Made by a program: the position numbers and the translations under genes
Shown: piece by piece, positions 51,726 to 61,260 of the stretch
Layout: the number at the start of each line of letters is the position of its first letter
Numbering within the stretch: position 1 is the stretch's first letter
NCBI RefSeq assembly: GCF_000797495.1
Contig: NZ_JTGN01000018.1
Coordinates: 23,794-87,793 of the forward strand
Origin: Robinsoniella peoriensis
Lineage (GTDB): Bacteria > Bacillota > Clostridia > Lachnospirales > Lachnospiraceae
DNA: 64,000 nt
Direction: 5' to 3'
The notes under the pieces: generated by a model
The model's input: only the letters and a program-made list of their open reading frames with translations
The model's database searches: none
What the model was told of the DNA's origin: nothing

Positions 51726-53861
51726 ATGGATAGTAATCAATTGGAACGGATACAGAGATCATGGCAGTATGTAATGCGGATGCGGCCTGTTTTCGATATG
51801 GAAGCATTGTTTAGTGATGAAACTGAGAATTACGTGATGCCGATGGAACCGGAACCCCATGAGACGGTAACAATACGCTTCAGAACAGCGAAAAATAATG
51901 TAGATGCCGTGTATTTTATCAGTGGCGCAGACAGGCTTATAATGCAGTTTGAAGAGAGCCTGGGGGATTTTGACTATTATAAGATTGAAATTACTGTAGG
52001 AGAGAATCCTTTACACTATTATTTTGAAATACAGACCGGAAAGTTTCGGTGCTTTTATAATAAAAGAGGTGTATCCAGGAATTTGCAGGAGTACTATGCG
52101 TTTGCTCTGGTGCCTGGATTTAAGACCCCTGACTGGGCAAAAGGCGCAGTTATGTATCAGATCATGGTGGACCGTTTTTATAACGGGGATAAAAGCAATG
52201 ATGTGGAAGACAGAGAATATTTTTACATTGGAGACCATGCTTCCGGTGTGAAAGACTGGAACAAACGTCCTGCATATATGGGAATCCGGGAGTTTTACGG
52301 CGGAGACCTTCAGGGTGTAATGGATAAGCTGGATTATTTACAGGACTTAGGCGTGGAAGTTATTTATTTTAACCCGATATTCGTTTCGCCATCTAACCAT
52401 AAATATGATATACAGGATTACGATTATATTGATCCCCATTATGGGAAAATTGTAAGTGACGGGGGACAGGTGCTGGAACCCTGGGATAAAGATAATACAC
52501 ATGCGACAAAATACATTAAGAGAGTAACCGACAAAGAGAACCTGGAGGCAAGCAATGCATTTTTTGCGAAGCTGGTAGAGGAAGTACACAACCGTGGGAT
52601 GAAGATTATCCTGGATGGCGTGTTTAACCATTGCGGATCTTTTAATAAATGGCTTGACCGGGAACGGATCTATGAGAACCAGCCGGGATATGAAAAAGGG
52701 GCTTATATTGATAAAGACAGTCCTTACCGCAGCTTTTTTAAGTTTAACAATGAACATGAGTGGCCTTATAATGCTTATTATGACGGTTGGTGGGGGCATG
52801 ATACCCTTCCTAAGCTTGCTTACGAGGAATCTGAGAAACTGTATGAATATATCATGAGGATTGCCGGGAAATGGGTTTCCCCGCCCTTTAATGTGGATGG
52901 ATGGCGCCTGGATGTGGCGGCTGACCTTGGATTCAGCAATGAATACAACCACAAGTTCTGGAAGGAGTTCCGAAAGGTTGTAAAGAAGGCAAATCCAGAC
53001 GCTCTGATCCTGGCGGAACATTACGGAGATGCAGGAATGTGGCTGAAAGGCGATGAATGGGATACGGTCATGAATTATGATGCATTTATGGAGCCTATGA
53101 CCTGGTTCTTTACCGGCATGGAAAAGCATAGTGATGAATACCGTGAAGATATGCTGGGAAATCATGAGAACTTTGTGGGGGCGATGACCCACCATATGTC
53201 TAATTTCCTGGCGCCTTCCCTTCAGGTAGCCATGAATGAGCTGTCTAACCATGACCATTCCCGTTTCCTGACCCGTACCAACCACTGTGTGGGCCGTGTG
53301 GCGAATCTGGGATATGAGGCTGCGGAGAATTTCATTAATAAGGCTGTGCTTCGTGAAGCAGTGGTCATGCAGATGACCTGGCCGGGAGCACCGACGATTT
53401 ATTATGGAGATGAAGCGGGTGTCTGTGGATTTACGGATCCGGACAACAGAAGAACTTATCCATGGGGACAGGAAGATCTGGAGTTGATCCAATACCATAA
53501 GGACATGATTAAGATTCATAAAGAAAATCCGGTGTTAACCCATGGATCTTTGAAGTTTTTAGACAGCAGGCGACATTGCCTGAGCTATGGAAGGTTTTCG
53601 GCAGATGAGCAGATGATTGTTATTTTTAATAACAGCGATGGGCAGCAGGAGTTTTCCATACCTGTATGGCAGGCGAATATCGGAAATGCTGACCGTCTGC
53701 TTCGTTTAGTTCTCACGGATGAGAATGGATATACGATGGAACCGCTGGTATATGACATATGCAGGGGAAGTGTGAATGTCACCATGTCCAGGACTTCAGC
53801 AATGATCCTGAAATGTGTGAAAACAGAATGGCCGGATCAGGAACCCGGTGAGTGCTTTTAA
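51726..53861 (+). CDS. GH13 alpha-glycosidase (neopullulanase/cyclomaltodextrinase type)
   Basis: A 711-residue cytoplasmic enzyme acting on alpha-glucans or cyclodextrins. An N-terminal beta-domain (about 1-125) precedes the GH13 barrel. The conserved regions are DGVFNHCG, GWRLDVAADLG with nucleophile Asp396, LAEHYGD with acid Glu431 and LSNHDHSRF with Asp510. AVMYQIMVDRFYNGD at about 137-151 is typical of the GH13_20-like group. ATG 51726 is 8 bases after AAGGAG; GTG 51720 is also in frame. No signal peptide. It is flanked by terminators, so monocistronic; exact product profile cannot be predicted. Confidence 0.92.
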   Translation: MDSNQLERIQRSWQYVMRMRPVFDMEALFSDETENYVMPMEPEPHETVTIRFRTAKNNVDAVYFISGADRLIMQFEESLGDFDYYKIEITVGENPLHYYFEIQTGKFRCFYNKRGVSRNLQEYYAFALVPGFKTPDWAKGAVMYQIMVDRFYNGDKSNDVEDREYFYIGDHASGVKDWNKRPAYMGIREFYGGDLQGVMDKLDYLQDLGVEVIYFNPIFVSPSNHKYDIQDYDYIDPHYGKIVSDGGQVLEPWDKDNTHATKYIKRVTDKENLEASNAFFAKLVEEVHNRGMKIILDGVFNHCGSFNKWLDRERIYENQPGYEKGAYIDKDSPYRSFFKFNNEHEWPYNAYYDGWWGHDTLPKLAYEESEKLYEYIMRIAGKWVSPPFNVDGWRLDVAADLGFSNEYNHKFWKEFRKVVKKANPDALILAEHYGDAGMWLKGDEWDTVMNYDAFMEPMTWFFTGMEKHSDEYREDMLGNHENFVGAMTHHMSNFLAPSLQVAMNELSNHDHSRFLTRTNHCVGRVANLGYEAAENFINKAVLREAVVMQMTWPGAPTIYYGDEAGVCGFTDPDNRRTYPWGQEDLELIQYHKDMIKIHKENPVLTHGSLKFLDSRRHCLSYGRFSADEQMIVIFNNSDGQQEFSIPVWQANIGNADRLLRLVLTDENGYTMEPLVYDICRGSVNVTMSRTSAMILKCVKTEWPDQEPGECF

Positions 53862-53872
53862 AAGTTAATTGA

Positions 53873-53920
53873 TTAAAAAAGAGAAAAGACAGTCTGATAG
53901 CTGTTTTTTCTCTTTTTTTA
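53873..53920. terminator. Strong terminator
   Basis: AAAAAAGAGAAAAGACAG pairs with CTGTTTTTTCTCTTTTTT across a short loop. The long A/T-flanked stem can work in both directions. Confidence 0.88.
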
Positions 53921-54098
53921 TTTCTTTATCTGTTCTTTGATATTCTGTCTGATATGCTCCCATCTAATATTTTCCAAAAGGTAAGAAAATTATATATTTC
54001 AGACATTTTATTAAATTTCGCTTATCCTTATCATGTGATAATATGTATTTACCATATAACAAAGCAAGGAAATTGTAAAAGAAAAAGGAGGATACACA

Positions 54099-55523
54099 AT
54101 GAAAAAGAGATGGAGAGCAGTTGTATCATTGTCACTGGCGGCAGCTATGACGGCAAGCTTATGTGCCGGATGCGGCGGTTCCGGAACTTCAGGCACAGGG
54201 GCAACGGATGCAGGAACACAGGCAGCTGCGGATGGGGCAGACACAGATGCAGCAACTGCTGATGGGGGCGGGGACGCAGGTGAAACCAAAGCGGCAGACG
54301 CAGGGGCGAATAATGACAGCAAAGAGATCATTTTCTGGAATATCGGTACGGAAGACCCGGATAAATCAATCATGCAGTATGCCGTAGATAAATTTAATTC
54401 CGAGACCCAGTCCGGCTATACCGTTACTTCTGTTCCCACACAGAATGATACTTACAAGGAAAAACTGGTTATTGCAATGAGCTCAGGTGAATGTCCGGAT
54501 ATGTATACCAGCTGGTCGGGAGGACCAATGTTTGAATATATCGATTCCGGATATGGCCAGCCTATCGATGACTTATTCAAAGGCAGTAAGGTAGAAGAAA
54601 AAGCAATGGATGCGGCAGTTGCACAGTCAACCTACAAAGACCATATTTATGCAGTACCTGTTTTGAATGTATCTATTTCCGGTATATTTTACAATAAAGA
54701 AATGTTTGAAAAATATAATCTGGAAGTTCCAAAGACAGTTTCGGAACTAGAAAAGGTTTGTGATACTTTTGTTGAAAATGGCATTACACCATTTGCCCTT
54801 GCAAATGCATCCAAATGGACCGGTTCAATGTACTTTATGAGTCTTGCAACCCGTTATGGCGGACTGGAACCATTTAGTAAAGCTGCGGACGGCACAGGAT
54901 CATTCGAAGATGAATGCTTTAAATATGCAGGGGACAAGATTCAGGATTGGGTAAAGAAAGGTTATTTCCCGGAAGGTGTTAACAGTTTAAGCGAGGATGA
55001 CGGACAGGCAAGACAGCTGATGTATCAGGAGTCGGCAGGAATGCTGTTATGCGGATCCTGGTATACCGGAAACTTCCAGAACGACAGTAAGGAATTCTAT
55101 GAAAAAATTGGCTGGTTTTCTTTCCCGGCAGTCGATGGTTCAGATGCAGATGCGTCTATCCAGATCGGAACCATCGGAGATCAGTTTATTTCCTTTAACT
55201 GTACCGATGATAAGTTAAAAGCAGCTTTTGAATGTGCAGAACATTACTATGATGATGAAGCTACACAGCTGATGGTTGATAAAGGCAAAATCCCGCCTGT
55301 AAAGGGTGTAGAATCTTTGATTACAGATCCGGTAGCGAAAGATATCCTGACTGCAGCAAATGACGCATCATCCACACAGCTGTGGTATGACCAGTACCTT
55401 CCGCCTGCAGTAGCAGAAGTGCATAAAGATACCTGCCAGGAGATTTTTGGTCTTACCATGACTCCGGATGAAGCTAATAAGAAACTTCAGGAAGCAATGC
55501 AGAGCTATCTGGCTGATAAGTAA
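54099..55523 (+). CDS. Lipoprotein sugar-binding protein, CUT1 (MsmE-like)
   Basis: A 474-residue lipoprotein with signal peptide (KKRWRAVVSLSLAAAMTA in part), lipobox LCAGC (Cys about residue 25) and an Ala/Gly/Thr/Asp-rich linker to about residue 68. A family 1 solute-binding fold follows (IIFWNIGTEDPDKS; YTSWSGGPMFEYIDSG). The ribosome site AAAGGAGG gives a clear start. It is the first gene of a five-gene run that ends with a YesM/YesN pair, so the sugar is probably also the signal that regulates the operon. The sugar is unknown. Confidence 0.92.
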   Translation: MKKRWRAVVSLSLAAAMTASLCAGCGGSGTSGTGATDAGTQAAADGADTDAATADGGGDAGETKAADAGANNDSKEIIFWNIGTEDPDKSIMQYAVDKFNSETQSGYTVTSVPTQNDTYKEKLVIAMSSGECPDMYTSWSGGPMFEYIDSGYGQPIDDLFKGSKVEEKAMDAAVAQSTYKDHIYAVPVLNVSISGIFYNKEMFEKYNLEVPKTVSELEKVCDTFVENGITPFALANASKWTGSMYFMSLATRYGGLEPFSKAADGTGSFEDECFKYAGDKIQDWVKKGYFPEGVNSLSEDDGQARQLMYQESAGMLLCGSWYTGNFQNDSKEFYEKIGWFSFPAVDGSDADASIQIGTIGDQFISFNCTDDKLKAAFECAEHYYDDEATQLMVDKGKIPPVKGVESLITDPVAKDILTAANDASSTQLWYDQYLPPAVAEVHKDTCQEIFGLTMTPDEANKKLQEAMQSYLADK

Positions 55524-55540
55524 GTTAAACAGCAGAAATC

Positions 55541-55577
55541 AGGGGGACTCAGGACACGCTTTAGAGTCCTCCTTTCA
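55541..55577 (+). promoter_or_regulatory. Intercistronic hairpin after binding-protein gene
   Basis: AGGGGGACTC (55541-55550) pairs with GAGTCCTCCT (55564-55573), 10 bp with one G-U. It lies between the binding-protein and permease genes and is followed only by TTC, so partial termination or 3'-end protection of the upstream message is likely. That would keep the binding protein in excess, as seen in MalE-type operons. Confidence 0.6.
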
Positions 55578-55595
55578 ATAAAAGGAGGTTATTCG

Positions 55596-56498
55596 ATGGA
55601 TGGTAAAGAGGTTTCCCTGCTGAAACAAAGACAAAGAGCCACCAGGAAGGCAGCAGCCATTTTCCTGGCACCTGTAATTATTTTATTGATCGTATTTATT
55701 TTTTATCCTATTCTCGATACGTTTAACACCAGCCTTTATAAATGGAATGGGATCTCTTCCAGTAAGTCTTTCATTGGGCTGGGCAACTGGTCTACACTGG
55801 TTAAGGATGGAAGTTTCTGGATAGCGTTTCGAAATAATATAGAGATTATGATCCTTTCGATTGTGATTCAGATTCCAATTGGTCTGGCATTGGCAACATT
55901 CCTGGATTTTGGCGGGAAGAAAATGAATTTATTTAAAGTACTCTGGTTTATACCATTGTTAATGTCTTCGGTAGCGATTGGTTTCCTGTTTTCTTATGCG
56001 TTAGCTACAAATGGCGGCATCATCAGTACCATCGCCAAAGTATTCGGGGGCGGCAACATTGACCTTTTGGGTAATCCCCGGACGGCGTTATTAACGGTTA
56101 TCGGTGTTATCTGTTGGCAGTTTACGCCTTTCTACATGGTTTATTTTATGGCAGCATTCACCAATGTTCCATATGATGTATTTGAAGCTGCCCGCATAGA
56201 CGGGGCAACAAGAGGACAATATTTCTGGAAAATAGCACTTCCATTATTAGTACCATCCATGAAGAGTGCAGCAATTCTGTCTATGGTAGGTTCCTTAAAA
56301 TATTTTGATTTGATTTATGTTATGACCGGCGGTGGTCCCGGTACTTCTACGGAATTAATGGCAACATATATGTATAAACAATCCTTCAAGACGTTCAACA
56401 TGGGGTATGGATCTGCGGTAGCAGGCGGTATGTTTATCCTGATTACCCTGGTATCCCTTATTACTATGAAAATATTAAATGGAAAAAAGGAGGCGTAA
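55596..56498 (+). CDS. CUT1 ABC sugar permease, first subunit
   Basis: A 300-residue permease with six predicted helices. It has a cytoplasmic basic N-terminus, the FNTSLYKWNGIS region of MsmF/MalF-type proteins and the coupling loop EAARIDGATRGQYFWKIALP (about residues 198-217). AAAGGAGG precedes the ATG. Its stop is 3 bases before the next permease. Confidence 0.92.
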   Translation: MDGKEVSLLKQRQRATRKAAAIFLAPVIILLIVFIFYPILDTFNTSLYKWNGISSSKSFIGLGNWSTLVKDGSFWIAFRNNIEIMILSIVIQIPIGLALATFLDFGGKKMNLFKVLWFIPLLMSSVAIGFLFSYALATNGGIISTIAKVFGGGNIDLLGNPRTALLTVIGVICWQFTPFYMVYFMAAFTNVPYDVFEAARIDGATRGQYFWKIALPLLVPSMKSAAILSMVGSLKYFDLIYVMTGGGPGTSTELMATYMYKQSFKTFNMGYGSAVAGGMFILITLVSLITMKILNGKKEA

Positions 56499-56501
56499 TT
56501 C

Positions 56502-57350
56502 ATGGATCAATATAAAAAATCAAAAATGAAAAGTGTGATTTGCTGGGTTATTGCCTTTGTTTTTGCTATCTTTTATCTGATAATATCATTTATGCCATTT
56601 GTGTTTATGGTGCTGAATTCCTTTAAAGAAAAATTTGAAATGCTGGTAAAAGGAATTTTCAGTCTGCCGGATGCTTTTAATCTGGATAATTACCAGGCGG
56701 TATTTGCGGGGAATTTCTGGAAGTTTTTTGGAAACAGTGTGATTGTACTGGCTGTTTCCCTGACAATACTATTATTTATCTCTGCCTGTGCATCTTATCC
56801 ATTGGCCAGATTTAAGTTTAAGCTGGCAAATCCGCTTTATGCAATGATTGTGGCATGTATGTCTATACCGATACATATTACTTTAATCCCGGTATTTAAG
56901 ATGTCCCAGAGTACCGGACTGTATGACAGCATCTGGGCATTGATCGGTCCTTATGTGGCGTTTGCAGTTCCTATCTCAGTATTCATTCTCACCAGCTTTA
57001 TGCAGGGAATTCCAAGAGAGATTGAAGAGTCAGCGGAGATAGACGGATGTAATAAGTACAAGATGTTCTTTAAGATGATTTTACCGCTTGCAAAACCCGG
57101 ACTCTCTACACTTGCAATTTACAACGGTGTTAATATGTGGAATGAGTTCAGTTTTGCCTATACCCTGACCCAGTCCACACAGAACAGAACCCTGCCCCTG
57201 GCAGTCTGGGAATTCCAGGGACAGTATTCTATGAATACACCGATGATTATGGCTGTACTGACCCTGACAGTTTTACCGATGATTATCATGTTTATCTTCT
57301 TCCAGGATAAGCTGGTAAAAGGTATGACGGCGGGAGCCGTAAAAGGCTGA
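56502..57350 (+). CDS. CUT1 ABC sugar permease, second subunit
   Basis: A 282-residue permease with six predicted helices, coupling loop EESAEIDGCNKYKMFFKMILP (in part) and the family ending LVKGMTAGAVKG. The ribosome site AGGAGG lies inside the end of the preceding gene. With 54099 and 55596 it forms one importer; no ATPase gene is local. Confidence 0.93.
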   Translation: MDQYKKSKMKSVICWVIAFVFAIFYLIISFMPFVFMVLNSFKEKFEMLVKGIFSLPDAFNLDNYQAVFAGNFWKFFGNSVIVLAVSLTILLFISACASYPLARFKFKLANPLYAMIVACMSIPIHITLIPVFKMSQSTGLYDSIWALIGPYVAFAVPISVFILTSFMQGIPREIEESAEIDGCNKYKMFFKMILPLAKPGLSTLAIYNGVNMWNEFSFAYTLTQSTQNRTLPLAVWEFQGQYSMNTPMIMAVLTLTVLPMIIMFIFFQDKLVKGMTAGAVKG

Positions 57351-57500
57351 AATGGACTTTTAGACAATTGTGAAATATAATAAGGGAATGCAATAGCAGG
57401 AAGTTCATACTGCAAACAGAATCATGGAAAACCATAAGACGATTTCACCTTCAATCAGGTGGAATCGTTTGTGTACTTTAGAAGGATGGCAGGTGGTGCG

Positions 57501-59333
57501 ATGTTTAAAAACTTGAGAATTTACTTTGAACGCATGAATTTTGATAAAAAGATGAAATTTTTCCTGTCCATGGCGGTAGTTGTCAGTACCATGTGTATTT
57601 TGAGCATCTCCACGATTTCTTCTGTTAAGTCTGTTCGTGAGAAGACGATGGCACTAGCTATGGAACAGATTAATACTTTGGCAGAGAATTATCAAAGTGG
57701 CTTGAATAATTACAAGGCAATTGCCTGGTCAATTGTCATGGATAAAAATGTACAGGCATATCTAAAGTATAATAATGCAGCCGGAAAGGACACTGACAAA
57801 AACAGTGAGCAAAGCAGCGAGGAAAAGGCGCAGTCTGCCATAACCCAGGTAGAGAATACCAACAAGGCCACCAATACCCTGTCTAACGTAAAGAATCTGC
57901 AGTCAAATCTGAATTTCCTGGGGGTGGTATCCAATACCGGCAGTTATCTGTATAAAGGGGATAACGGCCTGGCGGTAACAGGATTTGAGGAAACTTATCA
58001 AAAGGATTATGACAGCAGCAGCTTTGCCGGTTATGGGGAAATGCGTTATACCTATAACAATGCTTATTTTAAGGGCAGCCGATATACCCTTAATATTTAT
58101 CAGCCTATCTATGATACCAGCTACGTAGGAAAAAAGCTGGGTCTTCTGTGTATGAATATCAACGAGACAACTTTGATTCAGATAGGCAGTAAAGCAAACC
58201 GGAAAATTGATTCTATCACCTGCCTGGTGGGGCTGGAAGGAAATGTAGTGACATCCTCGGAACCGGATTCCGTCATGGATGAAGTGGATTATAAAAATCT
58301 CTTGACTGGTACAGAAGGAAATTTTAAAAAATCCGGTAAATTATACCTCTATAAAAGACTTGGAATCTGGGATTTTTATATGGTGATGGTCATTCCGGAG
58401 TTTGAATTATACAGGGACAGCATTATGACTATGGCGATGTTATCCGTCGTGATTCTGTTTTTGGTGGCAATTGTACTTGTGCAGAGCAGCCGGATCGTCC
58501 ATAAGGCATATCAGCCGCTGGATAAAGTGATCAGCAAGATGGACAGCGTATCTGAAGGAAAATTTGATACCCGTATAAAGGAAGAAAAAATGGGCCAGGA
58601 TTTTCAGAAATTATCCCATGGATTTAACGAGATGATGGACCGGATTGTTGAGTTAATGGAGCAGGTGAAGGTGGAACAGCATCAGATGGAACAGATCCGC
58701 TTTAATGCACTGCAGTCCCAGATACAGCCGCATTTTCTGTATAATACGCTGGACTGTATCCACTGGCAGACGCTTGCCAACGGAGATCTGGAGAGCTCCA
58801 CCATGGTGAAAGCCCTGGCAAGTTATTACCGGATCTGCCTGAGTAAAGGAAAGGATATTATCCAATTATCCCAGGAACTGGAGCATATTAAAAGTTACCT
58901 CACCATTCAAAATATCCGTTATGATCACATCATACAAAGTGAAATTGATATTTCGGAAGAGTATTTCAATGTCAAGATCCCCAAAATGACTCTGCAGCCA
59001 TTGATTGAAAATTCTATTTACCACGGGCTGAAGATTAAGGAAGGGAAGAAAGGAAAGGTGACAATCCGCGCTAATCAAGATGGGGAGGATCTGATCATTA
59101 TTATGGCGGACAGCGGAACTGGTATGACCCGGGATCAGATTGATGAAATGAATGCGTCTATCTCCCAGTATGATGAGACCTTTGGATATGGAGTGAGAAA
59201 TGTTAATAAACGGATCGAGATTCTGTATGGGGACGGGTACGGGCTGCGCTACAGCTGCAATGAGCAGGGCGGTGTGACGGTGCGGATACGCCTGCCTCTG
59301 GAGCAGGAAATACAATACAAGGGGGTACTTTAA
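57501..59333 (+). CDS. YesM-type sensor histidine kinase
   Basis: A 610-residue kinase with two membrane helices (about 17-38 and 308-332). They flank a 270-residue extracellular Cache-like sensor. HAMP (about 333-385), a His_kinase domain with phospho-acceptor His411 in QIQPHFLYNTLD and an HATPase ending with GYGVRNVNKRIEILYG follow. ATG 57501 follows AGGTGG; codons before it are less likely. Such YesM kinases sit beside CUT1 sugar importers and sense the sugar or its binding protein. Its stop overlaps the regulator start by one base. Confidence 0.93.
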   Translation: MFKNLRIYFERMNFDKKMKFFLSMAVVVSTMCILSISTISSVKSVREKTMALAMEQINTLAENYQSGLNNYKAIAWSIVMDKNVQAYLKYNNAAGKDTDKNSEQSSEEKAQSAITQVENTNKATNTLSNVKNLQSNLNFLGVVSNTGSYLYKGDNGLAVTGFEETYQKDYDSSSFAGYGEMRYTYNNAYFKGSRYTLNIYQPIYDTSYVGKKLGLLCMNINETTLIQIGSKANRKIDSITCLVGLEGNVVTSSEPDSVMDEVDYKNLLTGTEGNFKKSGKLYLYKRLGIWDFYMVMVIPEFELYRDSIMTMAMLSVVILFLVAIVLVQSSRIVHKAYQPLDKVISKMDSVSEGKFDTRIKEEKMGQDFQKLSHGFNEMMDRIVELMEQVKVEQHQMEQIRFNALQSQIQPHFLYNTLDCIHWQTLANGDLESSTMVKALASYYRICLSKGKDIIQLSQELEHIKSYLTIQNIRYDHIIQSEIDISEEYFNVKIPKMTLQPLIENSIYHGLKIKEGKKGKVTIRANQDGEDLIIIMADSGTGMTRDQIDEMNASISQYDETFGYGVRNVNKRIEILYGDGYGLRYSCNEQGGVTVRIRLPLEQEIQYKGVL

Positions 59334-60892
59334 TGTATAAAGTGTTAATTGTGGATGATGAAAAAATGATACGTATGGGAATTAAAAATATAATTCCATG
59401 GAATGCCATCGGTTTTCAGGAAGTATTTGCCGCCGCTTCGGGAAATGAGGCATTGAAGATTATAGAAGAGCATATGCCGGATGTAATGATTACGGATATT
59501 CAGATGACAGAGATGACCGGTTTGCAGTTGATTGAACAGGTAAAAGCCATTAAAAGTGATATGCGCATTGTAGTTCTGACCGGTTATGACAGCTTTGACT
59601 ATGCCAGGGAATGCCTGAGGATGCAGGTAGTGGATTTTTTGTTAAAGCCCATCGATGAGGACCTTCTGACTCAGCTGATGAAGGATCAGGCGGAATATCT
59701 GGATCAGAAAAATCTGGAGGAGAAGCTCGCCAGCCGAATGCAGAGAACCCAGGGTGCATCTGCCCAGATGCAGCTGGAGGAATATATGCGGGATCTGGTA
59801 CATAATCGTCTGGCAGATCTGTCAGGGTTTCAAAATCTGCTGCTGGAAAACCGTTATGCTGTGGAGCAGAAATTACAGATCGTGATATTGGTACCGACAC
59901 TGTATGCGGATAATAAGGATATATCTGAAAATTTCCGTGCCATGTCCATCAAGAATATCTGCATTGGCATGGTGGATGCCAGAGAAGAAGGAATTACCTT
60001 CATGGATGACGATGGAAAAATTATTCTGGCATATTTTTCAGGAGAGCAGGCAGATGAGACAGTGGAGCGGGTAGAACAGCTGAATCATATTTTGAAAGAT
60101 GAGTTCAACAGTATGCCAAAAGCTGTAATTGGCAGCAGTGTAGAGGGATTTAAAAATCTCTATGTCTCTTACAACGATGCCAAATATCTGCTGGAACATG
60201 AAAAAGAAAATATCCACGAAATTATCCAGTCCTATAATGCCCAGAGCAGAGTTTCCATGTTCCAGCAGATCTATATGGAGCTGAAAAATGTCATGACTGC
60301 AAATGTCGGTAACTCTGATTATGTATTAAAAGCATTCCAGACATTCTGCAAGGCAACAGAGTCATACAATTTATCCAGTGCGTATGTCCGCAGATGCTGT
60401 TTTGAGATAGCCGCAGTGCTGTACTTTTCTTATATCAGTGATTCCGGGGAAGCCACAGACAGTAAAATTAATGCCCTCCTGCAGTCCCTTTTGCATGCCC
60501 AGCGGGAAGAAGCCTGTGAAATTACACGTAATTATATCGTGCAGCTATTTAGTAAAGAAGAGTTAAACATTCATGAGATCGTATCAAAGGCTAAGAAATA
60601 CATAGATCAGTATCTGGGAGAAGAACTGTCGGTAGCAAATATAGCAGCGGATCTCTATATTACCCCAAATTATTTTTCGCGGCTTTTTAAAAAGGTCTGC
60701 GGGGAAGGGTGCAACGAATACATCGTGCGCAAGAGGATAGAAAAGGCAAAATTCTTATTAGAAACATCAAATATGAAGACGGGGAAAATTGCAATGCTAG
60801 TGGGGTACCGGGATACGAATTATTTTTCATTGGCATTTAAGAAGCATGCCGGGGTTTCGCCTACGAAGTATAGGGAGAATGTGCGGGTGTGA
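59333..60892 (+). CDS. YesN-type response regulator, AraC output
   Basis: A 519-residue regulator. The receiver (1-120) has VDDEKMIRMG, phospho-acceptor Asp55 in MITDIQM and the Lys in FLLKPID. A middle region of about 270 residues has weak coiled-coil character and no recognised domain. The AraC HTH is at about 415-517, with ADLYITPNYFSRLFKKVCG and VGYRDTNYFSLAFKKHAGVSPTKYR (in parts). It is translationally coupled to the kinase and probably activates the importer at 54099-57350. Confidence 0.94.
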   Translation: MYKVLIVDDEKMIRMGIKNIIPWNAIGFQEVFAAASGNEALKIIEEHMPDVMITDIQMTEMTGLQLIEQVKAIKSDMRIVVLTGYDSFDYARECLRMQVVDFLLKPIDEDLLTQLMKDQAEYLDQKNLEEKLASRMQRTQGASAQMQLEEYMRDLVHNRLADLSGFQNLLLENRYAVEQKLQIVILVPTLYADNKDISENFRAMSIKNICIGMVDAREEGITFMDDDGKIILAYFSGEQADETVERVEQLNHILKDEFNSMPKAVIGSSVEGFKNLYVSYNDAKYLLEHEKENIHEIIQSYNAQSRVSMFQQIYMELKNVMTANVGNSDYVLKAFQTFCKATESYNLSSAYVRRCCFEIAAVLYFSYISDSGEATDSKINALLQSLLHAQREEACEITRNYIVQLFSKEELNIHEIVSKAKKYIDQYLGEELSVANIAADLYITPNYFSRLFKKVCGEGCNEYIVRKRIEKAKFLLETSNMKTGKIAMLVGYRDTNYFSLAFKKHAGVSPTKYRENVRV

Positions 60893-61260
60893 GAATATTT
60901 CAAATTGTCTTTGGCGAAGGGTCAGGCTTATTGCATATTTTTTCTTGTGGCTTTCGGGTCCATCAGCGTAGTGATGGACCCGGATTGTACTGTAAAGGGA
61001 AAATACCCTATCCGAAACATTTCTTGAAAAACTGCTTGCGTATAAACACTCTCTTTGCTATAATAAACTCACCAGCGGCAGGAAGCCGCACCATTTCTGA
61101 AATTCTGATATATAAATTCTAAGGATTCTTAACAGTACAGTTCCGTACAATATTCCATTATCCTAATTAACGCACTTAAGGTATAAGCAGTTAAATTTGT
61201 GAAAGACCAGTTGTAAGCGAGCAAACCAAGCAAAGAAAATGATTTAGGAGTTGTTAGAAA
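60893..61260. other. Intergenic region and left flank of the TnpB element
   Basis: A hairpin at 60956-60981 probably ends the YesN transcript. The rest has no supported gene. A 77-codon frame starting at 60889 overlaps the YesN end and lacks similarity to anything I know. The left end of the TnpB element must lie here; I cannot place it, but sequence just before the tnpB start (61180-61260) resembles usual tnpB leaders. Confidence 0.5.
60956..60981. terminator. Hairpin after the YesN gene
   Basis: GGGTCCATCA pairs with TGATGGACCC, a perfect 10-bp stem with a 6-base loop. The T-run is missing, so it may be a Rho-independent terminator of weak type or an mRNA 3'-end stabiliser. Confidence 0.55.

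Noticed and set aside
60889..61122. Small protein-coding gene of 77 codons
   Set aside because: It overlaps the YesN stop, contains a 10-bp hairpin within its frame, has no ribosome site and resembles no family.
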